Positions 46,414 to 59,827 are shown, numbered from the stretch's first letter. The stretch: 64,000 nt of DNA from Paracentrotus lividus (GCA_940671915.1 CALNVZ010003435.1:19064031-19128030); one strand, 5' to 3'. The notes: a model not told the origin generated them from the letters alone. A program made the numbers and translations.

Positions 46414-48032
46414 TCAGAAGTCATACTTTGGGGTTTTTTTTGGAGGTTCATAATCATACTCCCATGCACATTGTTGGTAAGGATTGGCAGAATTACTTTC
46501 AGGAAACATACTATGTGATTGTATACTGGAAGTTGAACTGGATACATAGAGGGTTGTTGGGTGGAGTGCTGTGAGGCTGACTAGACCAAGGCTTACAGGT
46601 AGAACCAACTCTGCTCTGAAGGTTAGGTGATTGAACATAGGGGGTTGGTAGGGTAGAGTGCTGCGAGGCTGATTTGACCAAGGCACACTGGTAGAACCGA
46701 TCTGCTCTGAGGGTTAGGTGATGGGTCCATAGAGGTATGGTAGGGTGAAGTGCTGTGAGGCTGACTAGACCAAGGCTTACAGGTGAACCAACTCTGCTCT
46801 GAAGGTTAGGTGATGGGTCCATAGAGGGTTTGTAGGGTGAAGTGCTATGAGACTGTCTAGACCAAGGCACACTGGTAGAACCAACTCTGCTCTGAGGGTT
46901 AGGTGATGGGTCCATAGAGGGTTGGTAGGGTGAAATGCTGGGAGACTGACTAGACCAAGGCACACTGGTATAACCAGCTCTGCTCTGAGTGTTAGGTGAT
47001 GGATCCATAGAGGGTTGGTAGGGTGGGAGTGCTGTGAGACTGACATAGACAAGGCACACTGGTAGGACCAACTCTGCTCTGAGGGTTAGGTGATGGGTCC
47101 ATAGAGGGTTGTAGGGTGGTGCGCTGTGAGACTGACTAGACCAAGGCACACTGGTTAGAACCAGCTCTGCTCTGAGGGTTAGGTGATGGGTCCATAGAGG
47201 GTTGGTAGGGTTGAGTGCTGTGAGACTGGCTAGACCAAAGTACACTGGTAGAACCAACTCTGCTCTGAGGTTTAGGTGTTGGGTCCATAGAGGGTTGGTA
47301 GGGTGGAGTGCTGTGAGACTGACTAGACCAAGGCTACAGGTAGAACCAACTCTGCTCTAAAGGTTAGGTGATGGGTCCATAGAGGGTTTGTAGGGTGAAG
47401 TGCTATGAGACTGTCTAGACCAAGGCACACTGGTAGAACCAACTCTGCTCTGAGGGTTAGGTGATGGGTCCATAGAGGGTTGGTAGGGTGAAATGCTGTG
47501 GGGACTGACTAGACCAAGGCACACTGGTATAACCAGCTCTGCTCTGAGTGTTAGGTGATGGATCCATAGAGGGTTGGTAGGGTGGAGTGCTGTGAGACTG
47601 ACTAGACCAAGGCACACTGGTAGGACCAACTCTGCTCTGAGGGTTAGGTGATGGGTCCATAGAGGGTTGGTAGGGTGGTGCGCTGTGAGACTGACTAGAC
47701 CAAGGCACACTGGTTAGAACCAGCTCTTGCTCTGAGGGTTAGGTGATGGGTCCATAGAGGGTTGGTAGGGTTGAGTGCTGTGAGACTGGCTAGACCAAAG
47801 TACACTGGTAGAACCAACTCTGCTCTGAGGTTTAGGTGTTGGGTCCATAGAGGGTTGGTAGGGTGGAGTGCTGTGAGACTGACTAGACTCAGCACACGGG
47901 TAGAACCAACTCTGCTCTGAGGGTTAGGTGATGGATCCATAGAGGGTTGGTAGGGTGGTGTGCAGTGAGACTGACTAGACCAAGGTTACAGGTAGAACCA
48001 ACTCCGCTCTGATGGTTGGTGATGGAGCGTGG
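46414..48032 (-). CDS. 93-bp-repeat exon, left-arm version (frame broken)
   Basis: This is the opposite-strand counterpart of 56794-57858. The end (MFPESNSANPYQQCAW, EYDYEPPKKTPKYDF, stop at 46414-46416) is intact. The repeat part switches frame several times through one-base indels and has about six more units than the right version. A splice acceptor (CTTTTTCAG in this orientation) lies at 48033-48041. The indels look like sequence error. The function of the protein is unknown. Confidence 0.45.
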
Positions 48033-48219
48033 CTGAAAAAGAGCATGATGAAATACACTTCTAAGAAACTAAAAGGATATGTGAAAATGAGGCTGTGACA
48101 CAAGACTAATTCCAAAAAAATCAATCACTGTTACCTTGACCATTATTTTATTAGTCTGAGGAACTAATCAGAATACGTTCATGAAGTGACTGTGGTTGTG
48201 TATTATGAACTCGCCACCC

Positions 48220-48830
48220 ATATAGGTTGGTGCTGTTACGCTTTTTTGATATTTTCAGCATTAATTTGTAATTTTTTTTCTGAAGTTAGAAAGTTTATGT
48301 AACAAATTTGATCTCATTTGAAGTTATGTTATTGTGAAGTTTCACTGTTCTAGGTAACATTTTGGTGGAGTTACAATGGTTAGTTTGGGACAGTAAGGGT
48401 GGAATCACACGCAGGAAGGCACCGCCTGTACAAAGTCAATGGGAAATCGAAAATTTTGTGGTTGATTTGGGGAAAACTTGAATTTCTCTGCAAATTTGGC
48501 TTATGACAGTAAATTTGGTACCAAACTGAAGCTTATAAACCACTTTAAACCATTAAATCACTGAACAATAGGTTTGATGTCATAATAGTACCCAGGAAGA
48601 CTCAACAATTTTTTTTGAACTAAAAATAAGCAACGCCTCCTGTACAAAGTCATAAGAATTAGAGATCTTGTAGACCATCGGGAAAACTGCATATCTCTGC
48701 AAATTTTAGCCTCGATGATTGTAAATTTATCATCAAATTGAAGCGTATAAATTGCTTATACCATATCACTTACACAATATAGTCTGATGGTGCAAAAGTA
48801 CTTCATGGATAGAAAAGAGCTTTTTTTTGG
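48220..48830. repeat. Dispersed TTTGTACAGGAGGCG repeat, left arm
   Basis: Two sub-blocks carry CGCCTGTACAAAGTCAATGG and CGCCTCCTGTACAAAGTCAT. They match the intron copy at 39290-39700 in reverse. A G run at 48829-48838 closes the block. Confidence 0.6.
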
Positions 48831-49243
48831 GGGGGGGGGCTAAATTTCAGATTATTATATTTTCATTCTAAAATGTAAGCATAATGAATTATACCCTGTT
48901 TGAAAGTTCTGAATATTCTCTATCCGAATATAATAATATTATTAATATTTGAGTGATTATAGATGACTTTACGATAAAACATGAAAATTAAAAAATCTAA
49001 ATATCCTGAAGTTTCCTAATAACATTTTTATCCTTTACCTGGTATAATTTTTTTAATGCAGATTTAGAACTCTAGATGAATTCCCTTTCAGAAAAAGTAT
49101 AGTTTTGATATAGTAGGGTGTTATACTGTTCGAGATGCAGGTCCTTGAAGTTGGAAAAAGTGCTGTTCGTAGTCAAATTGGCATGTAATGCAAAAGGCGG
49201 CGAACTTATAACACACAGCCTTGTATGAAATTTGAAGCTTATT

Positions 49244-51603
49244 GGCAAGTCCAAGCTATTTTGCACTAGTAACGCGTGGGACATCACAAGTATATTTAGC
49301 CTGTATCTATTATTTATTAATCAAAGTTCATTTTTGTAGTTTCTGGTGATAGTAGGTATCTTCATTACAAAACGAATATAGAATTAATATTAGTATTAGA
49401 TTATGTATATCATACCGAAGAATCAATTCATGAAAGCATAAGTGCCAACGAACAACATAGATCAGCTTACTTGTTATCTTAATGTATGTAACTATTAATT
49501 TATGCTAATTAATTCGCCAGTAACGCGTGGGCCCACAAAAATCACATTTTTTTCTTGTTTTACTTTGTTCTGAAATATTGTGAAAATACCTGTAACCCTG
49601 GAAAATCATTGCAAACAACTTGTTATACATCTATTACTGAAGATTAATCAAAAGTTTCATAAACATTCATCCATTAGTTTTTTTCTCAAGGTCAATTTTA
49701 AAATATAGGTATAGAAACGCGTGGGACAAGTAACGCGTGGGACACTTTTGTCACTATGCATAATATACTGTAAATGACACTTTTACTTGAGAAAAAGTTG
49801 AGTTTGGTATTTTTTAAAGCAAATAAGACAGATACAGAATGTTTGACTCCATTTCCTTGTGGAAATGTTTTATTTATCACTAAAAATCAATTCATTAATT
49901 AACTATTATAAAAATAAATGTACTTTAAGATATTATTTTTATGAAAATTATGAAATTGTCTGATAAAAATGGATGAAAGTAGCTCTTCAGATTACATTTT
50001 TTGGTATCTGGACAACTACCCCCTGGACAATTACCCCCAAGACAATTACCCCCAGGACAACTACCCCCAGAAATAGGGTGTGGTTACTGTAGGTGTAGGG
50101 TTATCAGGTATATATTTGGAGGGGGAGGGGGTAGTCTCTCAGGGGTAATTGTCTGGGGGTAGTTGTTCTAGAACAATGCCCATCATCATCAATGCAAAGC
50201 TCAAAAGTCATTGTTACTGTAGTGAAAGTCAATTGGGTATCATACCTGTGCATCTCATAGTCACATGATTAATGTTATAATTTCAAACAATAACCTTGAA
50301 TTTAGACAATAAATGCTAAGTATCGTATGTTTGCATACATCAAATATACTTACATTCATTCTGTTTTGTGACTACATGACAAAAGAGAGAAGGGATGTAT
50401 CTATAGGCCTAGTACCTTGTGAACAAAACTTGGTAAAAAAAACAGAAAGATAGGTCGCACAATATAAAATGAAACTTAAACTCATTTTCCATGATACTAG
50501 TTAACAGCATCTATGTGTAGCTCATTGTCTCTGAATGACAAAGTTTGAATATTAAGAATGAACAATGGAAGTTATGGAATAACTCAAATGTCTAAAACTA
50601 CATACTATTTCATTAAAGACTATATAATAGGGCCCAGGCTACCTACACATACCATAAACATTAACGTATGCCTTTAATGCGACAAATAACAAAAAGTTTC
50701 TTGTGAGAATTTACATGTAAATTTACCCTTTTAAAAACAGTTATTTTTCTCATTGCTTATAAAGGAAATTATATTGTGCAGCCTTCTATGCCAAGAAAAA
50801 CATTGTTTGATAGATATGAGGAATAAAAAAAAAAAAAAAATTAAATTAAAAAAAAACTTTTTTGTGCATATTTTTTTATCACATGCGAAAATCCTGAAGA
50901 GCGTTGTTTCCTTGGGGGGGGGGGGGGAGTAATTTTTCATTAATTTTAGGTTAATTAGGTCTTGGTGATGGCTAATGGATGTACTGATCATGTTAACTGA
51001 TTTTCAATGTTCAAATAGGTTATAGGGAATTTCCACTTCCTTTTGCAAACTTAATGACTTCCATACGTTTTGGACACGTTGTCCCACGCGTTACTGAAAT
51101 GTCCCACGCGTTACCAAATCTAATTAAAGATTGTGTTAATTAGATGAATTAGAATAAACTTTTTTCTTCTGATTATGATGGAGCCTACTGTAAATTTGGT
51201 CTTTTGAAAGTCTCATGAAAAATTCAATCATTATTTTTTTCTGCAAATGAGAAATAATGACCTAAAAAAGTAACGCGTGGGACATGCCAATTTTGTACCA
51301 TCCCTCATTTGCATATTTAATTAGTGAGAAACTGAATTTAGGGTCCCACTAATATTAGGATAGAAATGTGCAAAACCTGAAAGATATGTTTTATAAAAGC
51401 CAAAATTTGGAATGTCCCACGCGTTACTCAAATTTTTAATTTATGCAAATGTATTCATTTATTATGGTCATTCATGAGCATTTTGTTTTTCTCGTTATAA
51501 AATTCATGTACTTTAACATCTTGGCTTTCAAATGACACCAAGTTTGTCTTTTTTTAACCATTTTGAAATTTCACTCATGAGTGATCAAATAGCTTGACTT
51601 GCC
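49244..51603. mobile_element. Element with GTAACGCGTGGGACA motifs, left arm
   Basis: The ends are inverted: GGCAAGTCCAAGCTATTT at 49244 and its counterpart ending at 51603 (GCTTGACTTGCC; the right arm reads GGCAAGTCCAAGC at 53271). The motif GTAACGCGTGGGACA or a close variant is at 49269, 49520, 49714 and 49730, with the reverse at 51080, 51100 and 51413 and forward again at 51270. A small element with GACAATTACCCCC units sits inside. There is no transposase. A target duplication is not certain. Confidence 0.6.
50005..50172. repeat. GACAAYTACCCCC inverted cluster, left arm
   Basis: Four units of the GGACAACTACCCCC or GACAATTACCCCC type face inverted units GGGGTAATTGTC and GGGGGTAGTTGTT, with about 60 bases between, giving strong hairpin potential. 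The counterpart is at 54715-54880. Confidence 0.75.
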
Positions 51604-52405
51604 CTATTTATACCTCCAATATTGAGAAGTGACCCTTTGCAGGACTTGACCTTTAACCTACATTCCCACTATCTAATCATACATTCTTCTTCTGGTAATA
51701 CATCATCAAATTTGTAGATGAAATCTCAAGCAAATAATGAGATAATGCTTGAACCTAAATTTTATGAATTGGCCTCTAAGACCTACAATCTCCAAAATCT
51801 AATCAGACTGTATTTGTATAGTATATCAAGATTGAGATTCATTCTCCAGCAGATCTTTGGACAATTCGAGATCAGGAAAGCAAGATGGACAAACAATTCC
51901 ATGATGGAGAAATAAATACAAATTTTTATAATGAATATCAATTCGCTTTTACGATTGCTTATTTATATATTCTGGAGTTTTGACCCTTTCTTTCTTCTTC
52001 TTTCGTCCCGTCTGGTCAAAATACCTATACTTTGTTTTCAGTTCTTTTATTCATTTTATTTTATTTAAATTCTTTTTGCTTTACCAAGAACGAGGTCAGT
52101 ATTTTATTAGAGATGTATACGACAGATATTTTGACTTTCTTAATTATCATCAAGCAAAGCTTTGTATTAAAAAATAAATAAATAAAAAATAAATAATTAT
52201 AAAAAATAAATCTTTCAACAGGAAAACCCTAATTATATGATTTTTTCTTAAAAGAAAGAAGAAAAAAACACGCAAATGATAAGGCGTTAATATTCATATA
52301 ATGAATGAAAGCGCTGTAAAATATAAAAACAACAACAACAACATATATATTCTGGTCTGAAACATTATTACCATAAAGCAAGAAAGTCTCATGATATATA
52401 TAATC

Positions 52406-52430
52406 NNNNNNNNNNNNNNNNNNNNNNNNN
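52406..52430. other. 25-N gap at the palindrome centre
   Basis: The sequence on either side is mutually reverse-complementary right up to the gap (ATATATAATC before; GATTATATATAT after a T-rich stretch). Confidence 0.95.
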
Positions 52431-53270
52431 GATTTTTTTTTTTTTGTTTTTTTTTTTGTTTTTTTGATTATATATATCATGAGACTTTCTTGCTTTATGG
52501 TAATAATGTTTCAGACCAGAATATATATGTTGTTGTTGTTGTTTTTATATTTTACAGCGCTTTCATTCATTATATGAATATTTACGCCTTATCATTTGCG
52601 TGTTTTTTTCTTCTTTCTTTTTAAGAAAAATCATATAATTAGGGTTTTCCTGTTGAAAGATTTATTTTTATTATTATTTATTTTTTATTTATTTATTTTT
52701 TTAATACAAAGCTTTGCTTGATGATAATTAAGAAAGTCAAAATATCTGTCGTATACATCTCTAATAAAATACTGACCTCGTTCTTGTAAAGCAAAAAGAA
52801 TTATAATAAATAAAATGAATAAAAAGAACTGAAAACAAAGTATAGGTATTTTGACCAGACGGGACGAAGAGAAGAAAGAAAGGGTCATAAACTCCAGAAT
52901 ATATAAATAAGCAATCGTAAAAGCGAATTGATATTCATTATAAAAATTTGTATTTATTTCTCCATCATGGAATTGTTTGTCCATCTTGCTTTCCTGATCT
53001 CGAATTGTCCAAAGATCTGCTGGAGAAATGAATCTCAATCTTGATATAACTATACAAATACAGTCTGATTAGATTTTGGAGATTGTAGGTCTTAGAGGCC
53101 AATTCATAAAAATTTCAGGTTCAAGCATTATCTCATTATTTGCTTGAGATTTCATCTACAAATTTGATGATGTATTACCAGAAGAAGAATGTATGATTAG
53201 ATAGTGGGAATGTAGGTTAAAGGTCAAGTCCTGCAAAGGGTCACTTCTCAATATTGGAGGTATAAAATAG

Positions 53271-55561
53271 GGCAAGTCCAAGCTATTTGATCACTCATGA
53301 GTGAAATTTCAAAATGGTTAAAAAAAAGACAAACTTGGTGTCATTTGAAAGCCAAGATGTTAAAGTACATGAATTTTATAACGAGAAAAACAAAATGCTC
53401 ATGAATGACCAATAATAAATGAATACATTTGCATAAATTAAAAATTTGAGTAACGCGTGGGACATTCCAAATTTTGGCTTTTATAAAACATATCTTTCAG
53501 GTTTTGCACATTTCTATCCTAATATTAGTGGGACCCTAAATTCCAGTTTCTCAACTAATTAAATATGCAAATGAGGGATGGTACAAAATTGGCATGTCCC
53601 ACGCGTTACTTTTTTAGGTCATTATTTCTCATTTGCAGAAAAAAATAATGATTGAATTTTCATGAGACTTTCAAAAGACCAAATTTACAGTAGGCTCCAT
53701 CATAATCAGAAGAAAAAAGTTTATTCTAATTCATCTAATTAACACAATCTTTAATTAGATTTGGTAACGCGTGGGACATTTCAGTAACGCGTGGGACAAC
53801 GTGTCCAAAACGTATGGAAGTACATTAAGTTTTGCCAAAAGGAAGTGGAAATTCCCTATAACCTATTTGAACATTGAAAATCAGTTAACATGATCAGTAC
53901 ATCCATTAGCCATCACCAAGACCTAAATTAACCTAAAATTAATGAAAAATTACTCCCCCCCCCCCCCCCCAAGGAAACAACGCTCTTCAGGATTTTCGCA
54001 TGTGATAAAAAAATATGCACAAAAAAGTTTTTTTTTAATTTAATTTTTTTTTTTTTTTTATTCCTCATATCTATCAAACAATGTTTTTCTTGGCATAGAA
54101 GGCTGCACAATATAATTTTTCTTTATAGCAATGAGAAAATAAACTGTTATTTAAAAGGGTAAATTTACATGTAAATTCTCACAAGAAACTTTTTGTTATT
54201 TGTCGCATTAAAGGCATACGTTAATGTTTCATGGTATGTGTAGGTAGCCCTGGGCCCTATTATATAGTCTTTAATGAAATAGTATGTAGTTTTAGACATT
54301 TGAGTTATTCCATAACTTCCATTGTTCATTCTTAATATTCAAACTTTGTCATTCAGAGACAATGAGCTACACATAGATGCTGTTAACTAGTATCATGGAA
54401 AATGAGTTTAAGTTTCATTTTATATTGTGCGACCTATCTTTCTGTTTTTTTACCAAGTTTTGTTCACAAGGTACTAGGCCTATAGATACATCCCTTCTCT
54501 TTTTGTCATGTAGTCACAAAACAGAATGAATGTAAGTATATTTGATGTATGCAAACATACGATACTTAGCATTTATTGTCTAAATTCAAGGTTATTGTTT
54601 GAAATTATAACATTATCATGTGACTATGAGATGCACAGGTATGATACCCAATTGACTTTCACTACAGTAACAATGACTTTTGAGCTTTGCATTGATGATG
54701 ATGGGCATTGTTCTAGAACAACTACCCCCAGACAATTACCCCTGAGAGAACTACCCCCTCCCCCTCCAAATATATACCTGATAACCCTACACCTACAGTA
54801 ACCCACACCCTATTTCTGGGGGTAGTTGTCCTGGGGGTAATTGTCTTGGGGGTAATTGTCCAGGGGGTAGTTGTCCAGATACCAATAAATGTAATCTGAA
54901 GAGCCTACTTTCATCCATTTTTATCAGACAATTTTCATAATTTTCATAAAAATAATATCTTAAAGTACATTTATTTTTATAATAGTTAATTAATGAATTG
55001 ATTTTTAGTGATAAATAAAACATTTCCACAAGGAAATGGAGTCAAACATTCTGTATCTGTCTTATTTGCTTTAAAAAATACCAAACTCAACTTTTTCTCA
55101 AGTAAAAGTGTCATTTACAGTATATTATGCATAGTGACAAAAGTGTCCCACGCGTTACTTGTCCCACGCGTTTCTATACCTATATTTTTAAAATTGACCT
55201 TGAGAAAAAAACTAATGGATGAATGTTTATGAAACTTTTGATTAATCTTCAGTAATAGATGTATAACAAGTTGTTTGCAATGATTTTCCAGGGTTACAGG
55301 TATTTTCACAATATTTCAGAAACAAAGTAAAACAAGAAAAAAATGTGATTTTTGTGGGCCCACGCGTTACTGGCGAATTAATTAGCATAAATTAATTACG
55401 TAACGATTAATTCTGATTATTTCTGTTGTTTTGTATGAAGATACCTACTATCTACCAGAAACTACCCAAAAAATGAACTTTGATTAATAAATATAAGATA
55501 CAGGGCTAAATATACTTGTGATGTCCCACGCGTTACTAGTGCAAAATAGCTTGGACTTGCC
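53271..55561. mobile_element. Element with GTAACGCGTGGGACA motifs, right arm
   Basis: Mirror of 49244-51603, bounded by GGCAAGTCCAAGC at 53271 and GCTTGGACTTGCC ending at 55561. It carries the GACAAYTACCCCC cluster at 54715-54880. Confidence 0.6.
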
Positions 55562-55999
55562 CAATAAGCTTCAAATTTCATACAAGGCTGTGTGTTATAA
55601 GTTCGCCGCCTTTTGCATTACATGCCAATTTGACTACGAACAGCACTTTTTCCACTTCAAGGACCTGCATCTCGAACAGTATACACCCTACTATATCAAA
55701 ACTATACTTTTTCTGAAAGGGAATTCATCTAGAGTTCTAAATCTGCATTAAAAAAATTATACCAGGTAAAGGATAAAAATGTTATTAGGAAAACTTTCAG
55801 GATATTTAGATTTTTTAAATTTTCAATGTTTTTATCGTAAAGTCATCTATAATCACTCAAATATTAATAATATTATTATATTCGGATAGAGAATATTCAG
55901 AACTTTCAAACAGGGTATAATTCATTATGCTTTACAATTTTAGAATGAAAAATATAATAATCTGAAATTTAGCCCCCCCCCCCCCCAAAAAAAAGCTCT

Positions 56000-56600
56000 T
56001 TTCTATCCATGAAGTACTTTTGCACCATCAGACATATTGTGTAAGTGATATGGTATAAAGCAATTTATACGCTTCAATTTGATGATAAATTTACAATCAT
56101 CGAGGCTAAAATTTGGCAGAGATATTGCAGTTTTCCCGATGGTACTACAAGATCTCTAATTCTTATGACTTTGTACAGGAGGCGTTGCTTATTTTAGTTC
56201 AAATAAAAATTGTTGAGTCTTCCTGGGTACTATTATGACATCAAACCTATTGTTCAGTGATTTAATGGTTTAAAGTGGTTTATAAGCTTCAGTTTGGTAC
56301 CAAATTTACTGTCATAAGCCAAAATTTGGCAGAGAAATTCAAGTTTTCCCCAAATCAACCACAAAATTTTCGATTTCCCATTGACTTTGTACAGGCGGTG
56401 CCGCTTCCTGCGGTGTTGATTCCACCCTTACTGTCCCAAACTAACCATTGTAACTCCACCAAAATGTTACCTAGAACAGTGAAACTTCACAATAACATAA
56501 CTTCAAAATGAGATCAAATTTGTTACATAAACTTTCTAACTTCAGAAAAAAAAATTACAAATTAATGCTGAAAATATCAAAAAAGCGTAACAGCACCAAC
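56000..56600. repeat. Dispersed TTTGTACAGGAGGCG repeat, right arm
   Basis: ACTTTGTACAGGAGGCGTTG near 56167 and ACTTTGTACAGGCGGTGCC near 56384. Mirror of 48220-48830. Confidence 0.6.
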
Positions 56601-56793
56601 CTATATGGGTGGCGAGTTCATAATACACAACCACAGTCACTTCATGAACGTATTCTGATTAGTTCCTCAGACTAATAAAATAAATGGTCAAGGTAACAGT
56701 GATTGATTTTTTTGGAATTAGTCTTGTGTCACAGCCTCATTTTCACATATCCTTTTAGTTCTTAGAAGTGTATTTCATCATGCTCTTTTTCAG

Positions 56794-57858
56794 CCACGCT
56801 CCATCACCTAACCATCAGAGCGGAGTTGGTTCTACCTGTAACCTTGGTCTAGTCAGTCTCACTGCACACCACCCTACCAACCCTCTATGGATCCATCACC
56901 TAACCCTCAGAGCAGAGTTGGTTCTACCCGTGTGCCTGAGTCTAGTCAGTCTCACAGCACTCCACCCTACCAACCCTCTATGGACCCAACACCTAAACCT
57001 CAGAGCAGAGTTGGTTCTACCAGTGTACTTTGGTCTAGCCAGTCTCACAGCACTCAACCCTACCAACCCTCTATGGACCCATCACCTAACCCTCAGAGCA
57101 GAGCTGGTTCTACCAGTGTGCCTTGGTCTAGTCAGTCTCACAGCGCACCACCCTACCAACCCTCTATGGACCCATCACCTAACCCTCAGAGCAGAGTTGG
57201 TCCTACCAGTGTGCCTTGGTCTAGTCAGTCTCACAGCACTCCACCCTACCAACCCTCTATGGATCCATCACCTAACACTCAGAGCAGAGCTGGTTATACC
57301 AGTGTGCCTTGGTCTAGTCAGTCTCCCAGCATTTCACCCTACCAACCCTCTATGGACCCATCACCTAACCCTCAGAGCAGAGTTGGTTCTACCAGTGTGC
57401 CTTGGTCTAGACAGTCTCATAGCACTTCACCCTACAAACCCTCTATGGACCCATCACCTAACCTTCAGAGCAGAGTTGGTTCTACCTGTAAGCCTTGGTC
57501 TAGTCAGCCTCACAGCACTTCACCCTACCATACCTCTATGGACCCATCACCTAACCCTCAGAGCAGAGTCGGTTCTACCAGTGTGCCTTGGTCAAATCAG
57601 CCTCGCAGCACTCTACCCTACCAACCCCCTATGGTTCAATCACCTAACCTTCAGAGCAGAGTTGGTTCTACCTGTAAGCCTTGGTCTAGTCAGCCTCACA
57701 GCACTCCACCCAACCAACCCTCTATGTATCCAGTTCAACTTCCAGTATACAATCAACATAGTATGTTTCCTGAAAGTAATTCTGCCAATCCTTACCAACA
57801 ATGTGCATGGGAGTATGATTATGAACCTCCAAAAAAAACCCCAAAGTATGACTTCTGA
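56794..57858 (+). CDS. Terminal-type exon with 31-residue Ser/Pro/Gln repeats
   Basis: I do not recognise the protein. A CTCTTTTTCAG acceptor precedes it. From 56887 the frame runs through about nine 93-bp units, each with a form of MDPSPNPQSRVGSTSVPWSS. It then leaves the repeats into a distinct tail (MFPESNSANPYQQCAW, EYDYEPPKKTPKYDF) and stops at 57856-57858. A polyadenylation signal follows 70 bases on. The first unit lacks one base compared with later units, so joining the acceptor to the main frame needs a frameshift. That may be an error, although both palindrome arms share it. There are no membrane segments in this frame; the repeats look disordered. A second frame (LTLRAELVLPVCLGLVSLTA) is also open because 93 is a multiple of three. 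Confidence 0.55.
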
Positions 57859-57928
57859 TTGTGATAAAAATATACATATGAATTGTCACTGAACTTTTTT
57901 GACACAGAAATATGACTCAAAATTAGCA

Positions 57929-57934
57929 AATAAA
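57929..57934 (+). terminator. AATAAA polyadenylation signal
   Basis: A canonical hexamer 71 bases after the stop of the 93-bp-repeat exon, supporting a real 3' end. The left-arm counterpart is TTTATT at 46339-46344. Confidence 0.55.
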
Positions 57935-58529
57935 AGTTAGAAATTTTTATGTCACCCAGAATAAATCTGTTTTAGGTGTTCCAGTTATTTTATTCTTTAC
58001 CTTACTGTTCTTAAGAATCAAAGTTATGTTATGCATCATCTAGCCAAACTTATTACCCTAGTTAAATTTCGACTTTCAGAATTGATTTTTTAGTCAAACT
58101 TATGATAACAGTGATTATTGCAACAATTAGGATGACATAGAATTGATAGATCGCTTGTTTTCTAACATTTTGTTGGTACACACACCATTACTGACCAATA
58201 TATTATTGACATCGGTTAAATTGATGTTTCTATTTGGTTAAAACACCTCACCCAATAGAGTACTGTTACACTTTCTTATTTTGAAGCATTGATTTGTACA
58301 GTTTACATAAATGAAGCTTATAAAGTTTGTTAAAGTTTTGAAGCTCAGTTAGTGTGCCAGCTCCCTGGTAAGTTTTATTATCAGGGTAATGTTTTAATTT
58401 TAGGAGAGGAGGGATGGTACTGGAATTGGTTAAAAGTCATGTGGAAATTTGAGATTTTGTCAACATTTTGTGGAGAGGGTCAATGGAAACCATGATTATT
58501 ACAACAATACTCACCATTTATTCAAATCC

Positions 58530-58760
58530 CGTCCATACCACTAGCATCCTCGGCAAGGTGTCAACCTGCAGATTCCCCGTACTTGACCCAAGTGAGGTGA
58601 ATGGGTACCGGTAGGAAGCAATTCCTTGAATGCTGTGAGCGCCTTTCGGGGTAGCCTAGCTAAGCCGGGTAATGATTAGTTAACACTATAAGCGCTTAGA
58701 AACACCAAGGTTATTATTATTACTATTATTATTATTACTATTATTATTATTATTATTATT
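58530..58760. repeat. Dispersed repeat and TTA microsatellite, right arm
   Basis: Mirror of 45525-45770, with TTATTATTATTACTATT runs near 58710-58760. Confidence 0.5.
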
Positions 58761-59091
58761 GACCCTTATCCGTACCCCATCCCTATTTTAAAGGGGAAGT
58801 CCATAAATAAAAACACTGATCATTCTTTATTTGTTGTAACTAAATAATTCACCATTTGTTGAGCTCTAAGACTTTCCCCATCCCTATTATTAGGGTGGGG
58901 GAGGGTCAATAAATTAAAGCACTTATGTGTACATAGTAAGTACATTTACCACTTAATTACCTCATAACACTTACCCCTACCCTAATCAGTGTAAGGGGGG
59001 GGGGAATAAAAGAAAACACAGTTGTTTGTCCATTGTATATACAGTTGTCCGCAAAATTGTTCACACCCCTGACATTTTTCAAGTTTTTTTA

Positions 59092-59827
59092 TGCCTCCGC
59101 CACCGAAGGTGGTGCCGGAGGCATCATGTTTTCGGGTTGTCCGTACGTCCGTCTGTACGTCCCGCTTGCTCGTTATCGCGATATCTCAAGTACCACTTAA
59201 GATATCAACTTCAAACTTGAAGATAGTATGTATCACCATAGGAAAATGATCTGATTAGATTTTGGAGTATGTAGGTCAAAGGTCAATGTCATGGAGGTCA
59301 AAAATAAGGAATTTCTCTATTTTGAGATCGTTATCCCGATATCTCAAGAACCATTTGAGATATGACCTTCAAGCTTAGGTGTAGTATGTACCGCCATAGG
59401 AAGACGATCTGAATAGATTTTGGAGTATGTAGGTCAAAGGTCAAGGTCACGGAGGTCAAATAGTGAAATTCTATGAATTGAGTTTGTTATCGCGATATCT
59501 TAAGAACCATTTGAGATATGAGCTTCAAACTTAGATGTAGTTTGTACCGCCATAGAAAGATGATCTGATTAGATTGTGGATTATATAGGTCAAAGGTCAA
59601 GGGTCACAGAGGTCAAGATGTGAAAATCCATGTATTGAGTTTGTCATTGCGATATCTTGGGAACCAATTAAGATATAAACTTCAAATTTAAGGGTAGTAT
59701 CTATTACCAGAGGAATATGGTCTGATTAGGTTTGGGGTCACAAGTTCAAGGTCAAAAATGTCAGTCTATAAAGCAAAATGAATAGATGAATGTGCAATAT
59801 TTTTCTGATCTGGCAATGGCGGAGGCA
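59092..59827. mobile_element. TA-flanked element ending TGCCTCCGCC, right arm
   Basis: Mirror of 44457-45191: TA-TGCCTCCGCCACCGAAGG at the left end and GGCGGAGGCA-TA at the right. It contains several AGGTCAAAGGTCA sequences. Confidence 0.7.

Larger units (their letters stand above)
43981..52405. repeat. Left arm of a palindrome of about 8 kb
   Basis: Reverse-complementary to 52431-60300 along its whole length, starting at CGCAAACAAAGCG and ending at the 25-N gap. The arms differ by scattered indels and by the number of 93-bp repeats, which explains most of the roughly 550-base length difference. See the findings for the artefact reading. Confidence 0.9.

Noticed and set aside
56768..57892. 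Hydrophobic frame LTLRAELVLPVCLGLVSLTA as the true product of the 93-bp array
   Set aside because: It is open only because the period is a multiple of three; its tail after the repeats is unlike a structured end, while the other frame has a distinctive tail. Not fully excluded.
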